From NCBI GenBank assembly GCA_013420905.1, contig JAAXNY010000019.1, positions 186,001 through 250,000 on the forward strand: DNA of 64,000 nt. Direction: 5' to 3'. Position numbers and translations under genes: made by a program. The notes under the pieces are model-generated. The model made no database searches. It was not told where the DNA came from and saw only the letters and a list, made by a program, of their open reading frames with translations. Positions 53,299 to 64,000 of the stretch are shown here, piece by piece. Origin of the DNA: Collybia mongolica. Lineage: Eukaryota > Basidiomycota > Agaricomycetes > Agaricales > Clitocybaceae. Every line of letters begins with the position of its first letter. Within the stretch, counting starts at the first letter, position 1.

Positions 53299-54568
53299 TC
53301 ATTGAAGGACCGCATACAGGTAACGTGTTCGCTCACCTGTAACAGACTTTACGTTCAAAATGCCCCTGCAACGCAGGTGAGCCATTTTCAGGCTGATCTG
53401 CGCCTTCAACCCATCGTCAAAGATATCCTCCGTATGGATGTTGTTGAATGTGCGATGATAAGGAAAGGTCACATTATGGACAGCATTGTGTAAAGTCTCC
53501 CATTCAGCCTCACCCGCCCCAGCGGCATTCATAGGATGGGGATGTTGAATATAAAGTTGACTGAAACAGTGATTGTCTCAATTCTATTGGGCAGTGCGAA
53601 CTTCTTGATGAATTGGTTCATCCACCTTACTTTACAGCTGCTGCTGTGGGTTATTGTACATGCTAAGTGCAATGAGCCTCAACATATGAGTTGACTCAAG
53701 TTCAGTGGGTCAGGCAAGGAATGTGTTTTAACTGCGAGTGGGTATCAGGCTTCGTGCGATATCGCTCAAGACTATTAGAGTTGGAACGGAAAATACTTAA
53801 CTTGCAGAGAACCAAGCCTTAAGTGTTCGATGTGTGTTCTGAGCGGGCGAAAGAATTCCCAGAGCACATGTTGTTCGGATCGACAACCCAAATTCAGAAA
53901 TGTATTGAGTGTCCTTAAATAAGATAGTTCGAACGGCGACTGTAGCTCCGCTGAAATATGGTAAAGAGTCTAACTGTGAACGGCAGGAGGTGGGTTGTGT
54001 ATGTCAGGTTGCCTGTAAATTCTTGAATATCCGTCCTGACAAGCCGCATACACTTCAAGCTGGTCAACGAGCTTAGCAATCCCAAGGGAAAATCGGACAA
54101 GTTTCCAAATGCCACCTCACAGAGATGAGGGGACAGTAGAAGGGAAGGTAAATATTTTTTCAAGGCCACGGGAAGGTTTGCCGGTGGAACGGCCCCCAAC
54201 TTCTGGTCCGAATGACAGATTTCAGTGCTCGAAACTGCTGTAAGTACACCAAGAATTTCGAGGAGGCATGTTTCAGATAAATCCTTTTTGGTCCGGGGGC
54301 GAGAGAAATCGCCACATATGCAAATATTTCGAACCAGGTGAGCGATATGGGGTACCGAATTCAAGAGGTTATGGAACAGAGATGCTCTACTAGCCGAACG
54401 AGGATCGGTAGGATTAAGCTAGAGTGTCATAGATCGGGGGATATGAGGAACACATGAAACATAGAATGTTTTGCTAACGGTTGAAGCTGATTTGAGTGAC
54501 ACATGGTCATCGCAGATGTGGCGAATGATGAGATCCACGAGCTCCTGGATTTCGAGAGCACCTTTCAT
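53299..54568 (-). pseudogene. decayed F-box family gene IV
   Basis: The best-preserved of the group. From ATG 54566-54568 it reads MKGALEIQELVDLIIRHICD, KSASTVSKTFYVSCVPHIPR, then a TAG stop at 54419-54421. The same frame continues with FHNLLNSVPHIAHLVRNICI (from about 54390), SSTEICHSDQKLGAVPP and LRR-like SPHLCEVAFGNLSDFPLGLL to about 53915. The C-terminal piece EAEWETLHNAVHNVTFPY and LRCRGILNVKSV lies at 53299-53532. One in-frame stop plus at least one frameshift separate the pieces. ELVDLIIRHICDD...SLK matches the F-box core of related Agaricomycete genes. Confidence 0.72.
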
Positions 54569-55113
54569 ATGACTTATATCTCAACGATTGGTTAGTTAGC
54601 AATATGTTCGAAGAGCGTCGGAGCCAGAGAAGGCCTGCGATTTATAATCGGTTTGGGATCTGGTTGGATAAACTGCAGTTCATAGTACCGCACAGCCACA
54701 AAGCACTTTTTTTCGGTTTCGATGCAACCTCGATGGTTTGTGAAACATATTCAGCTTTACATTGACAAGGTACATGACTATGTCTACACTACTTTGAACA
54801 AAGTTCATTGTGAGTCAACGTCTCTACCCATCCTGTTAGGATTTCCAGTGGCTGTGTGAATTTCACGACAGGCTGACCTATCATCCGAATGCAAAGAATG
54901 TGTTTCAACAAATCCAGAAAAAAGTCGATTGTTTCGATCATACAATTGATGGCCTCCAGCGAATAGGTGAACATTCCGCGAATCATTGCTCCACATTGAT
55001 ATTGGGAATTATATATGAACAGAGGGATGCGTAGTTCGATAAGCTTTCGACTTGCCCTCGGGTTAATGGTAATTACATTATCTAGTGTAGCCTTCCTTTA
55101 TAGGGATCGAATT

Positions 55114-55511
55114 TCAGTGCGTAAAGGGAAAGAATGGTGAGCAAAGCCAAGAACTGGTCCACTGGAGTGTCAAGTATGAGGCATAGTGATTGAAGGTGCT
55201 ATCAAAAGAAAGCGGAGGTGGTGATCCCAGAGCGTGGATATTAGGCCGGGGTCTGTGCAGACGACCGAAATACGTTGATCCTGTTCGAGGTAAGGGGCAA
55301 ATTGTTGATGAACTTCTCTGTCGTGAGCCGAAGCCCCGACAGCAAATCCGGTTAATAACGTACTCAAAAGGCAAACCTGGTGGCCTACCCATTCCGTATC
55401 GAAAAACGCTTCGAGGTCAAGGATTTCCGGACAGTGTTGGTTGAACCTGCCCTCAGCGTTCATGTGAACGTTCGTGGTTAATCGTCTGAGGGAGTGACGG
55501 CTATCAGTCAC
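55114..55511 (-). pseudogene. F-box family fragment, relative of the 45502-46700 gene
   Basis: The minus frame contains CTDPGLISTLWDHHLRFL (about 55205-55265), equivalent to HIDPGLISLPWDQLRHVTF of the gene at 45502-46700, preceded by sequence like its GRLQ..F..GS region. The frame breaks on both sides. A second short piece may extend down to 54789. Only a fragment is left. Confidence 0.55.
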
Positions 55512-57701
55512 TGAAGGCAGGATCCGGAATCCCCTTGAGAACTACCCAGCAGTATCTGGACTGAAAAGGTGATTCTCTTAGGGTTTCTCAAGGGTTATGC
55601 CCTGGCCATGAACGCCCGGTACCAAACCCGAACCCCAGCTAACAAAGATCCATTACGCGTGTAAAATCGAATATAAATGACGAATAACCCCTCGAGGGGA
55701 TCTAGTTCGTCAAATCGACCCCTTGTCGACTACAAGGTGACCTTTTTTAATGTGGATGGAGAGCACCTGTCCTGGAGTTTGGAGTCGGAGCATTGGATCA
55801 GTGATGTTTTGGGTGTCGACGTTAACCTTCTTTGTTCTCGAGGATGTAGTATTCAATACTAGTCCCCGTATGCATACTGCAATCGAGACCGATTACTTGA
55901 GGATCTGTAACGGGCGCTTGTGGCTGAAGAAGGACTCTGAATCGCTTAGAGGCTGAACCTAGGACTCGTGAACTCCGTGAAATGGTACCCTCCATAAAAT
56001 GAAATGCACCATGCGTCATACGTGCGATACGTAACGTGTCCCGCCGCCGTTCGAGCCGCGGCCAGGGGTTGAATGCCTCTCGTGTGCAATACCACCCTCC
56101 GCCGCCTGGAGTTTGGAATTTGGCGTCCGGAGCCGGGACCCTTGGGGTGCGCTCGCCGTTGTTTCGTCCACCTGGATGGACACTACGCAGGGTGGTCGTA
56201 TCTTCTAATTTTTCCGCTAATATGGGGTACGTTCTATTGCAGGTCTACCCTGGGCGCTGGGCGCGCGAGTCCGGCCCGGGGCGATGGTTCGGGAACCTTG
56301 TGTGGGCGGGGTGCTTCTTGGGGCTTGGGGGCTTGGGGCTTGGAGTCGGAGGCCGCTGGTGTGGTCGGGGTGGGATTTGGGGTTTGTGTGGTGATCGACG
56401 CTGCTGATAATAAATAACGGAACTTCTTACTTTATATATGTGCGTGCCAAGCGCGTGGGATGGAGTGACTTGATTTAGCTTTGTTTAGTGGGTTTGAATT
56501 AGAAGAAGTTTGGGGTTTAGAAGAGGGCGTGTACGGCATTGTGGTGGAGATGTAGATATCGATCTGCTTGTTATGACTTGTGTGACCTGTCGTTGGGGTT
56601 TTGGTTTGTGCTTTCCTTGGTGAGGGATTGGAACTTGGATCAGTCGTTGCTGTTTTTTATGTGGGGATGGTGTACATACCAACGACCTTCCAGCTAATCG
56701 GGTTCCTGGGCTGTATGAATGATGACGAGGCGCCAAGGGGCTTGAACCTGATTCCACTTTTTCCGGGGTTGTATTTCCGTATTTCCGTATTCCGTGTTTC
56801 CATACAAATGAAGGATCACTAGGATCATGCCGACTTGAGAAAGTCTTTTGATTAATGCTTAACGCCGGCGATCAGAAAGGCCTCTCGTGAGCCCTTCCAC
56901 AGCCAGTGGAGATTCAAAATTCCTGAGATGGTATATACCCAGAACAGGGGGGGTGTCAGTGTCGATCTCAATTTGGGAAGTGGGATTCTGGTTAAGGGAA
57001 GATGAACCTCGGGGGCTTAGGTTAGAATAAGAATGTCATATCAATATGTCATGAATTGAATCACAAACCATAAACTTAAAACGGCAATCCCCTGCTGCAG
57101 GTAGCCAATCGAGCAACGAGTAAGAGGCCCGGAACGTAGGATCTAATTTGATACATTCTAAATCATAATGGGCATCGATAAGCGATCGATGCGGTTTTAA
57201 GTAATTCTTGTCGAGTCGGAGGCAGGGAAGACGAATGCATCGAAACTATAAGTAAATCCATTAGCTTTGTGTCCCTTCCTCTTGTCCACAAACCACATTT
57301 CCTCCCTTCCAGTCCCTTTCCTCTTCCTCTCGATTCCTCTCGAGTCAGTCCTGTGAACACGGAGCATTGCCACGTAACCTTGGCAGCCGGACAACACGTG
57401 ACGCCCAGACCGGTCGGAAAAGTTTTTTGTTTGGGTGGACTCATGGAAATGGGGAGCGTGGGAAGAAAAGAACACCTGCCCTCAGCTGGTTGCGGTGACT
57501 GCTGCTCCCTCCTCGACCCGGACGACATACGGCCGTTTTGCAGCCACAACAAGCGAACGCAACGTGTGTATAGCGCATTCGTAAACTGTTGACGCCGTGC
57601 TGACCCTGTTTCTGCCTTCTGGGTTCTGGCTGCTTAGGAAGGACGCTTGCGTGTCGTGTACCGTGTGGCGTATTGTATTACAGATATCTGACAGTACCGA
57701 A
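55512..57701. other. 2.2-kb spacer; no convincing gene
   Basis: Open frames of 60-130 codons exist on both strands but lack domains. One (56036-56407) is Arg/Gly-rich because of a ggggcttggggg-type repeat (56315-56345). A short tatttccgt direct repeat lies at 56770-56790. The last 100 bp before 57702 contain a possible leader intron ending ttacag (57682). Confidence 0.45.
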
Positions 57702-59752
57702 ATGGGGATCTTACATGCCAATGTACCGAGTAGCTCCCCTTCCCCACTCAGACGCAGTGCGCGCAGGGTCTCGGATGCACCACGACCGCCCACACCGTCC
57801 TCTGCTCACAAATCCAAGTCTACGATCACCACCACTACCAACAATAGCTCCGCCGGGACCGGTACGAGCAAACAGAGCCCCCTCGCACTCCCCAACGCAG
57901 CGAGGACCAAAAAATCAGGACCACCAACCAAGGACAATCCCCGTAAGCGGGAACCACCACCAAGCTCGCCCCGTGCGGCGAGAGCGGAGAAACGCAGGCG
58001 AGTGGACCCTACAGGTGTACAGGCTTCGTCCCAGTCCCCACCGACGCCGGTGCATACACATACACTGAGAAAGCGCAAGATGAGTACGGCCGTTCCAGCC
58101 GCGGATCCACTGCCCAGCCCAACGGCCAGCAGCAGCAAGCGGAGAAAAGAGAATACTTACAAGAGCCCCGGGCGTACGGGAGGCGAAGAGAAAGAGGGTA
58201 AAGATGTGCGTTGCTAGCTTATTTTTTCTTGCTCGCTGATGCGCATGTTAACAATGAGTCGGTACAGACCCGGGCTGGGATTCGTGTGTTGGGGTGCGAG
58301 AACCCACCCGTGCTCGGTGCGAAAGACCAGCAGGTGCAGGGGCAAGATAGCGGGCGACGCAGGTCGCTCCGGCTGAGCTTCCCCTTCACGTCAACCGCGG
58401 GCCAAGCGCTCAATCACTCGTCCTGCAAATCCGGGCCATCCAACCCAACCCCACCCCCCACCTCTCCCTTAACGCGCATCTCCCCATCTCCCTCCGACCT
58501 ACAACCGCAACCTCCCCAGCCCCGCAAACGCGGACGGCCACCGAAACGATTGGCAGGCCCTCCACCGAGCCGAACGCTGGTGACTTCGCCTCCACGTCCC
58601 CCCGCGCCCGCTCTTCCCCCCGTTTCTGGTACCGGAGTCGCTACTACATCCCCACACAATTCACCCACCTCGCCGACGTCGTCACTCCCACCTTCCTTCC
58701 TGCTCCCGCACCAGAACCAGATACACGCTCCGACGCCGAACAAGCCGTCCCCCTTTGCGGAACCGCGGCCACTTAGACGGTCTACGAGGCTGTCGCTGTC
58801 GATATCCTCAGAACCGGCGCATATATCGACTGGGAATGAGGTGAAACGTCCGCCGACTCCGAGGCCGCCGTTTGAGGCTGCGGGTATTGGTGCGAGTGCG
58901 AGTAAGGGGCGGATGATTGTGCGAGAGGAAGGGACAAGTATGGCTACTCCCACCGTGTCAATGGGAGGGAAGAAGACGGGCAGCCCACTGGGGTTGGAGG
59001 TTGTGGCTGGGGATGAACGAGTGTCGATATCGACACCGATGCCAACGCCAACCGCTGTGTTTGATTGGCTGGTAACGCCGGTGACGCGGGCGCTGACGCC
59101 CATCACGATCCCGGCTGGCCCTAGTCCTGCAGTATTGGGTGGGGATGGGTGTCCGGAGTGTGAGGCTCCTGCTCCGACATCCGAGGCCAAATCGACAGCG
59201 AAGCCGAAGTGCGAGCCCGAGTTAGAGTTCGAGTCATGGTCAAGCGTCGAGCCTGGGATACCGACTTCTTCGGGGTTGGTGGGGCCTGCGGTGCCGCCTT
59301 TGACGAGTATGGGGACTGGACTCACTCCGGGGGAGATGGAGCCGGTGTCGCTGCTTACGCCGACACCACCACCACCGACACTGTTAACAGAACCATTGAG
59401 TGCAATGATGAAAACAGAGGCAGAGGAGACGCCGGGGACACCGCACCTCCCGGCGGCGGCGCTCCCCCTACCCGTTCCAGGGCGGGGGCAGGTGCCGAAT
59501 CTGCAAATAGAAATACCGGAGGCGGGGGTAGGCGACTATGCGATGGAGGTGTCGATGCAGATGGGTTACGAGGGGCGGGAGGAGGGCCAACAAGGGATGG
59601 ACGAGGGTCAGAATCAGGGCCAGGAGCAGCATCAGAGTCAGCATATGGCTGGAGGGCAGGGGCAGGTGGCGTGGTGGGAGGAACCGCTGCATATCGAGAA
59701 GGAGTGGACGCTTTGGGAAGTTGCGTGCCGGATGCGCGTTTGGGAAATGTGA
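57702..59752 (+). CDS. AT-hook, low-complexity nuclear protein
   Basis: Exon 1 (57702-58205) and exon 2 (58268-59752) join in phase 0 over a 62-bp intron (GTGCGT donor, TACAG acceptor), giving 662 aa. The N-terminal 160 aa are Ser/Pro/Arg-rich with basic clusters (AARAEKRRR, SSKRRKEN) resembling nuclear localisation signals. A canonical AT-hook core, RKRGRPPKR, lies at residues 254-262, flanked by Pro-rich sequence; such motifs bind the minor groove of AT-rich DNA. The rest is Pro/Thr-rich with an acidic/Gln-rich segment near the end (GYEGREEGQQGMDEGQNQGQ), like an activation region. I infer a chromatin or transcription factor. A further exon after the GTGAGT at 59752 cannot be excluded. The chosen ATG (MGILHANVPSSS) is the first after the putative leader acceptor. 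Confidence 0.7.
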
Positions 59753-60400
59753 GTGTTCTCCCCCATTATATTTCGTCTTGAGTATGAGAGTGAGTTGAGT
59801 GACGTGAATGTGACGAGGATGACTCGTCTGAGGTAGAGCTTTTGTTGGCGGGGTGTGTCCCGCTGCTCTACGATGTGTATGTACGATACCCGGTATACAT
59901 GGCTTTGCAACCAAACAACCACAAAAGCTAGAGCGAATGAGAGAGCAGAAACGTAAGCAAAAGTCAAGAATTCACTCTGTCCGAAACGCCACGACGAGAC
60001 TACTACCCTAATCGGTGCCTGAACTCGCATGCCAGACCATACCGAATCTCGACACTTCGAGAATCTGCAAAAACAGCACCAGCAGTAGCGTCGAAACAAG
60101 AGACTATCTATGAAAACAGAACAGGTTAGTGCACTCAATAGCACGAAAAAAGCGCAATCTACTCACAGTGCCTCACATTGTTCCATTGCCCTTTTCCGAC
60201 ATCGAGTAACTAAAAAAACAGAACATGTCAGCCTACTCAATGCCATGAAAAATGTCAATTTACTCACAGTTCAGTCCCCGTGTATCCGCATGACCATCTG
60301 TTGGTTTTATCAAGAATTGTCAAAAAAAGAATGGGTTGGCACAAGAAATGGCAGATTACTCAAACACTACTCAGTACTCAGCGTGTAACGACAATTTCCA
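59753..60400 (-). other. possible spliced minus-strand transcript with two similar introns
   Basis: On the minus strand, GT-AG intervals 60267-60210 and 60166-60108 (58 and 59 bp) both begin GTGAGTA and end in T-rich TAG. They are similar to each other internally and separate small exons (60297-60268, 60209-60167, then 60107 onward). An open minus frame (60107 to about 59640) contains a hydrophobic stretch (ALSFALAFVVVWLQS). No family is recognised, and reading frames across the small exons do not join cleanly, so coding status is doubtful. Confidence 0.3.
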
Positions 60401-61589
60401 AGTTTTGACCTCGAAATCATGCCTAAGCCGTTGTTCTGATAGATTTGGTGACATTTGTAAGTAGATGCTGTTCTCCATCTGACGGCCCAGAATGCAAATA
60501 GCAACGTGGAAGGTCAGAATCCATATCTGAATGCTATAGGTTGGGGGTAGTGTGTTGTGTAGAAGTCTGTGATGGCTATAAAGCGATGAAAGTATGTCGC
60601 CTCGGGACTAAGGTAACTGTGGGATGAAAGTATGTTGTCCTCGAGTAGTGCGCACTGTTGTATGTTTCTCGTCCAGTCTTCCAGCATTATGGTCTGAGTA
60701 ATTGGTCCATGTCATATTCCATGTTTGGGTACATGACTGTTGAGGTGCAGTATTCCATCTGTGAGGGCAAATGGCGGATGACAATATATCATGTCGAAGC
60801 ATGCCCAAGTCTGAAGTCAGCCAAGCAGCAAGAACGAAAAATTTACTAACACACCTTATTCTCTCCAAGAATCCGTACCCCCCACACCTCCCACCCACAC
60901 CCATCACTACATCCCAAGGCCTTTTGGCGGATGCAATTATGTCGTGTTGGACTACTTGGTGATATATTGATGCATGCTGGCCAGTAAACCTACACACAAT
61001 ACAAGTCAGCTATCGTAACCAGCATTGTTGAACAAAATCTCTCACTTTCAATGTATAATACCCTGTCACCCAATCTAAAACTGTCATGGATGTCGAAACC
61101 ATAGATCAGCTTTGTCTCACACACGAACCAAATAGTGCTTACCAAACGCTGACTTCTTCACAACTCCCATTAACGTTCCATCATGGAGAATATAGTTGGT
61201 GAATCCATGGCCGTGATAAATCCAGGTGTGATTGTAGCATATCAGCCAAGCATAAGCTCTGCATAGGAATGGGGTATTTTGTTCTGCACCCTCGCCACAA
61301 TTTCCACCTTTTTAACTCTTTGGCAGGCTTTGTTCATCCCTGTCAAAGTCCCTGAACTAACATCAATTGATTTTCTACGTAACACACTTTGCATATGTCC
61401 GTCTTACTATCTCGCTTCTGAATATTCTAATTACAGCCTGATCATCAATTTTTATGACAGCATCCCACCCTCTACACTGGTGGAGCCATCACCTTATTCA
61501 ACGGGTCAACCAAATTTCCCCTCCACCCTACCTCAACTCATAACCTGGCTCAGAGTAGGGCCGAGGATTGGACACATCCAGCAGACCCC
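60401..61589. other. 1.2-kb spacer without a recognised gene
   Basis: No family-like ORF, RNA gene or clear repeat. The longest plus-strand frame (61279-61824) runs into repeat DNA and has no domain features. Confidence 0.45.
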
Positions 61590-62110
61590 CATTCTCCGGA
61601 AGTCCAAATATCATTTTTTGTTCAGCGTGGCGCACCATGATTCAGTACGGAGGCATTGTCTATCCACTTCCTGTCTTCACCCTGACAGAACAATGCTATG
61701 CTGGTGCAGGCTTGGGATGTCCAACCGTTTTGTTACAAACCCCCGATCCCCGGAAGTTGAAATATCGAATTTCATTCCTGCAGGTACAGGGGTGTTATCT
61801 CTCCACTTCCCACTAATTCTCTGACCGAACAATCCCAGTGCAGGCTTGGAATATCCGAGCATTTTGCTGCGACAAACCCTTGTTTCCCGGAAATTAAAAT
61901 ATCACCTCTAGTACCTAATTATGCTTGCCACAGTTGTATTTTTACCACATTGCAATTTTTACCGCATCGTGGATCTCTTGTAATCCAAATTTACGTTGAA
62001 ACCTTGTCAGTGTGGATATCAGAATTGGTAGGTACATACTGAAGCGCCGGAAGTCGAAATCTTAAGTTTTGTCTTTTGCACATCTTGGAAAATATCTCGT
62101 TCGTATTGAC
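61590..62110. repeat. degenerate tandem repeat, about 140-160 bp units
   Basis: The motif ccggaagt(t/c)gaaatatc recurs at about 61597, 61751, 61888 and 62048. Between them the order ctgacagaacaatgc, gcaggcttggaatatcc, ttgctgcgacaaaccc is repeated with variation. No coding role. The same ccggaagt motif marks the units of the satellite further right. Confidence 0.65.
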
Positions 62111-62677
62111 CGCGCCAGTTACATTTTTAAATGGAATGGCTTCAAAGGCAGATCTGGAATGTGCTCGGATTTTGCTTTTTGCCCCGTTTGCAGGGTAACA
62201 AATTTTCAGAACATGCTCTCGCACACATCATGTCCCAATGGTTGTGTGTGTCTGTTACGAAATTGTATTACCTTGTAACCAGTTCGGAGCCGTTCTAGAG
62301 TCCAGACCCAACATACCGAAGGTAACACATATGTACTAGGTTGTCAGCAAGTCATGCGCATATTCAGAATCTGGTCTGTAACGGAATACTCACAACAATC
62401 AAGGTATTAGGTCATAACCCTGCCTCGGAGTCGATTATCAAGACCGTGAGCCGGAATGCCAAAAAAACTACACACGTACCAAACTGTTCATCCAGGAACA
62501 CCGCTTGGAAAGTGCACGGAAACAAAATTCAAAATTTCGAGTCCTAGAGATCAGCGGTCTATTGCAAATCCCATTCCTCTTCGAATCCTGTCTGCAGCCA
62601 TTTATTGATAATGTATATGTCTCCAGAAAACCAATGCCTGGTGCCAACGAACGTAGGAACACAAACCTCTAAATATC

Positions 62678-64000
62678 GACTTCCAGAGATTGCGGTTTGC
62701 AATGAAATCTTTACATAGCTTTATGGGCCCTAGTTCGGGGCCAGATGTTAGAAAAAGCGAACTGGGAGGCGAACAAGAGTAGATACATGCCGATCAATCA
62801 AGGTATGATGCTTGAAAATACGCCGAAACGAAGTTCAGTTGGCTTTTTCGCCTTCCGGCCACCGAGGGTCTGCAACAGAATCTTGTCAATTCAACCTAGA
62901 ATGTGTATGTCAAGAATTCGATACAAACTAGAATACAATGGCTACAAGGCTACAAAAGATAAATGACCATGCAGCACTTACGGGGTTTGCAAAAACGAGT
63001 ATGATATTTTGACTTCCGGAGATTTAAGTTCACAATGACATCTTCGTGTTACGGACCCTAGTTCGGAGCCGGGTGGTAAGGTACCAACCTGGGCAACAAA
63101 CGAGAGTACACACGTACCGAATAATCAAGGAACGGCGCTTGGATTACAACCGCCGAAACGAACATTGGTCGATTTTTGACTTCTGGCCGTCGGGATGTTC
63201 ATATTATGTATGTTGAGAACTCGATACAATGCAGAATACAACACCTACGCAAGATAATGGACATGCAGCACCTACAAGTGCTTGGAACTCGATGTTTTCG
63301 ACTTTCAGAGATTGGGGTCTTGCAACGGAATCTTGGTCTTTGACTTCCGGAGATTTAAGTTCACAATGACATCTTCGCGTTACAGACCCTAGTTCGGAGC
63401 CGGGTGTTAAGGTACCAACCTAGGCGACAAACGAGAGTACACATGTACCGAATAATCAAAGAACGGTGCTTGGAATACAACCGCCGAAATGAACATTGGT
63501 CGATTTTTGACTTCTGGCCATCGGGATGTTCATTATGTATGTTGAGAACTCGATACAATGCAGAATACAACACCTACGCAAGATAATGGACATGCAGCAC
63601 CTACGAGTGCTTGCGAAAAGAACGAAACTCGATGTTTTCGACTTTCGGAGATCGGGGTCTTGCAACGGAATCTTGGCCTTTGACTTCCGGAGATTGTGGG
63701 TTCACAATGACGTTACAGACCCTGCTTCGGAGCCGGGTGTTAAACTAAGCAACCTGGGCGACGACCGAGAGTACACACATACAGAATAATCAAGGAACGG
63801 CGCTTGGAATACAGCCGCCGAAACTAACTTTGGTCGGCTTTTGACTTCTGGCCGTCGAGCTTTTGTACCAGAATGTTAATCATATCCTTCAGCCTGAATC
63901 ACGTATGTTGAGGACTCTATACAACGTAGAACACAACAACTACGCAACGCTTACGAACCTGAAACTCGACTTCCGGAAATCGGGGTCTTGCAACGGAATC
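62678..64000. repeat. tandem satellite, about 335-bp unit, runs off the window
   Basis: The motif gacttcc(g/a)gagatt occurs at 62678, 63011, 63342 and 63682 (spacing 333, 331, 340). A second motif, ggggtcttgcaacggaatc, occurs at about 63313, 63654 and 63982. Each unit also carries gttcggagccgggtgttaa, gagtacacacgtaccgaata, caaggaacggcgcttgga, ccgccgaaacgaac and acttctggccgtcggg in the same order. Units 2 and 3 are over 90% identical; unit 1 is more diverged. The array continues past 64000. Typical of satellite or subtelomeric repeats; the location on the chromosome is unknown. Confidence 0.9.

Noticed and set aside
57163..57552. 129-aa minus-strand and 107-aa plus-strand frames upstream of the AT-hook gene
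   Set aside because: Overlapping frames on both strands in the promoter/leader region, with no domain or splice support.
58414..59325. 303-aa minus-strand frame and 190-aa plus-strand alternate frame in the AT-hook gene
   Set aside because: Shadows of Pro/Thr-rich coding sequence. The chosen frame carries the AT-hook and splices cleanly to exon 1.
63361..63789. Plus- and minus-strand frames of 60-87 aa in the right-end repeats
   Set aside because: They repeat with the satellite period and carry no independent coding evidence.
1..64000. CRISPR array or prokaryotic operon structure
   Set aside because: Spliced genes, poly(A) LINEs and fungal families show a eukaryotic nuclear genome, and no short regularly spaced repeats with unique spacers were seen.

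Overview
This is a stretch of a filamentous-fungal nuclear genome, most likely a mushroom-forming basidiomycete (Agaricomycetes). The evidence is short GT-AG introns (about 40-90 bp), F-box gene amplification, a KDZ-type transposase remnant, a Tad-like LINE with CCHC ORF1 and RNase H, PIF1-type Helitrons and a fungal MFS sugar transporter. No species is assigned. Only sequence and family knowledge were used; no database was searched. || Left third (1 to about 24 kb) is a nested transposon cemetery. A repeat (R1) occurs twice: copy 1 (1-790) holds a 172-bp solo LTR, and copy 2 (12545-12787 plus 19056-19417) is split by a 6.27-kb LINE with a 15-bp target-site duplication. A second repeat (R2) also occurs twice: copy A (3525-4329 plus 10529-10800) is split at one A|T site by three head-to-tail Helitron-like elements (4330-6277, 6278-10192, 10193-10528), and copy B (10810-11697) preserves the empty site. 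Two Tc1-like transposons (1800-3407 with an intact DD34E transposase; 20081-21697 broken), a truncated LINE (7104-8415), an unclassified 1.15-kb insertion with an 8-bp duplication (15107-16255) and a candidate TIR element (22557-23591) complete it. || Middle (24-36 kb) is the single-copy gene island: an 8-exon sugar transporter (minus), an F-box/LRR-like gene (minus), a SAM-like/coiled-coil/tail-anchored protein (plus), and a two-exon gene with a PD...ExK arrangement reminiscent of restriction-endonuclease-fold nucleases (minus). || From 36 to 55.5 kb duplication and decay dominate: a near-identical segmental duplication carrying an unrecognised 195-aa gene (36133-37340 and 48072-49303), a young gag-only LTR element with perfect TGTTC target duplication (37827-39338), a KDZ transposase tail, the separated halves of a second PD...ExK-family gene, at least five decayed F-box genes, and a small secreted six-cysteine protein (51088-51324) with a decayed paralogue (47528-47716). 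|| The right end holds an AT-hook protein gene (57702-59752), a region with two look-alike introns (60108-60267), and a tandem satellite of about 335 bp (62678 to the window end). Overall the window shows a transition from an old, CpG-poor repeat block into genes and back into lineage-specific duplicated families.
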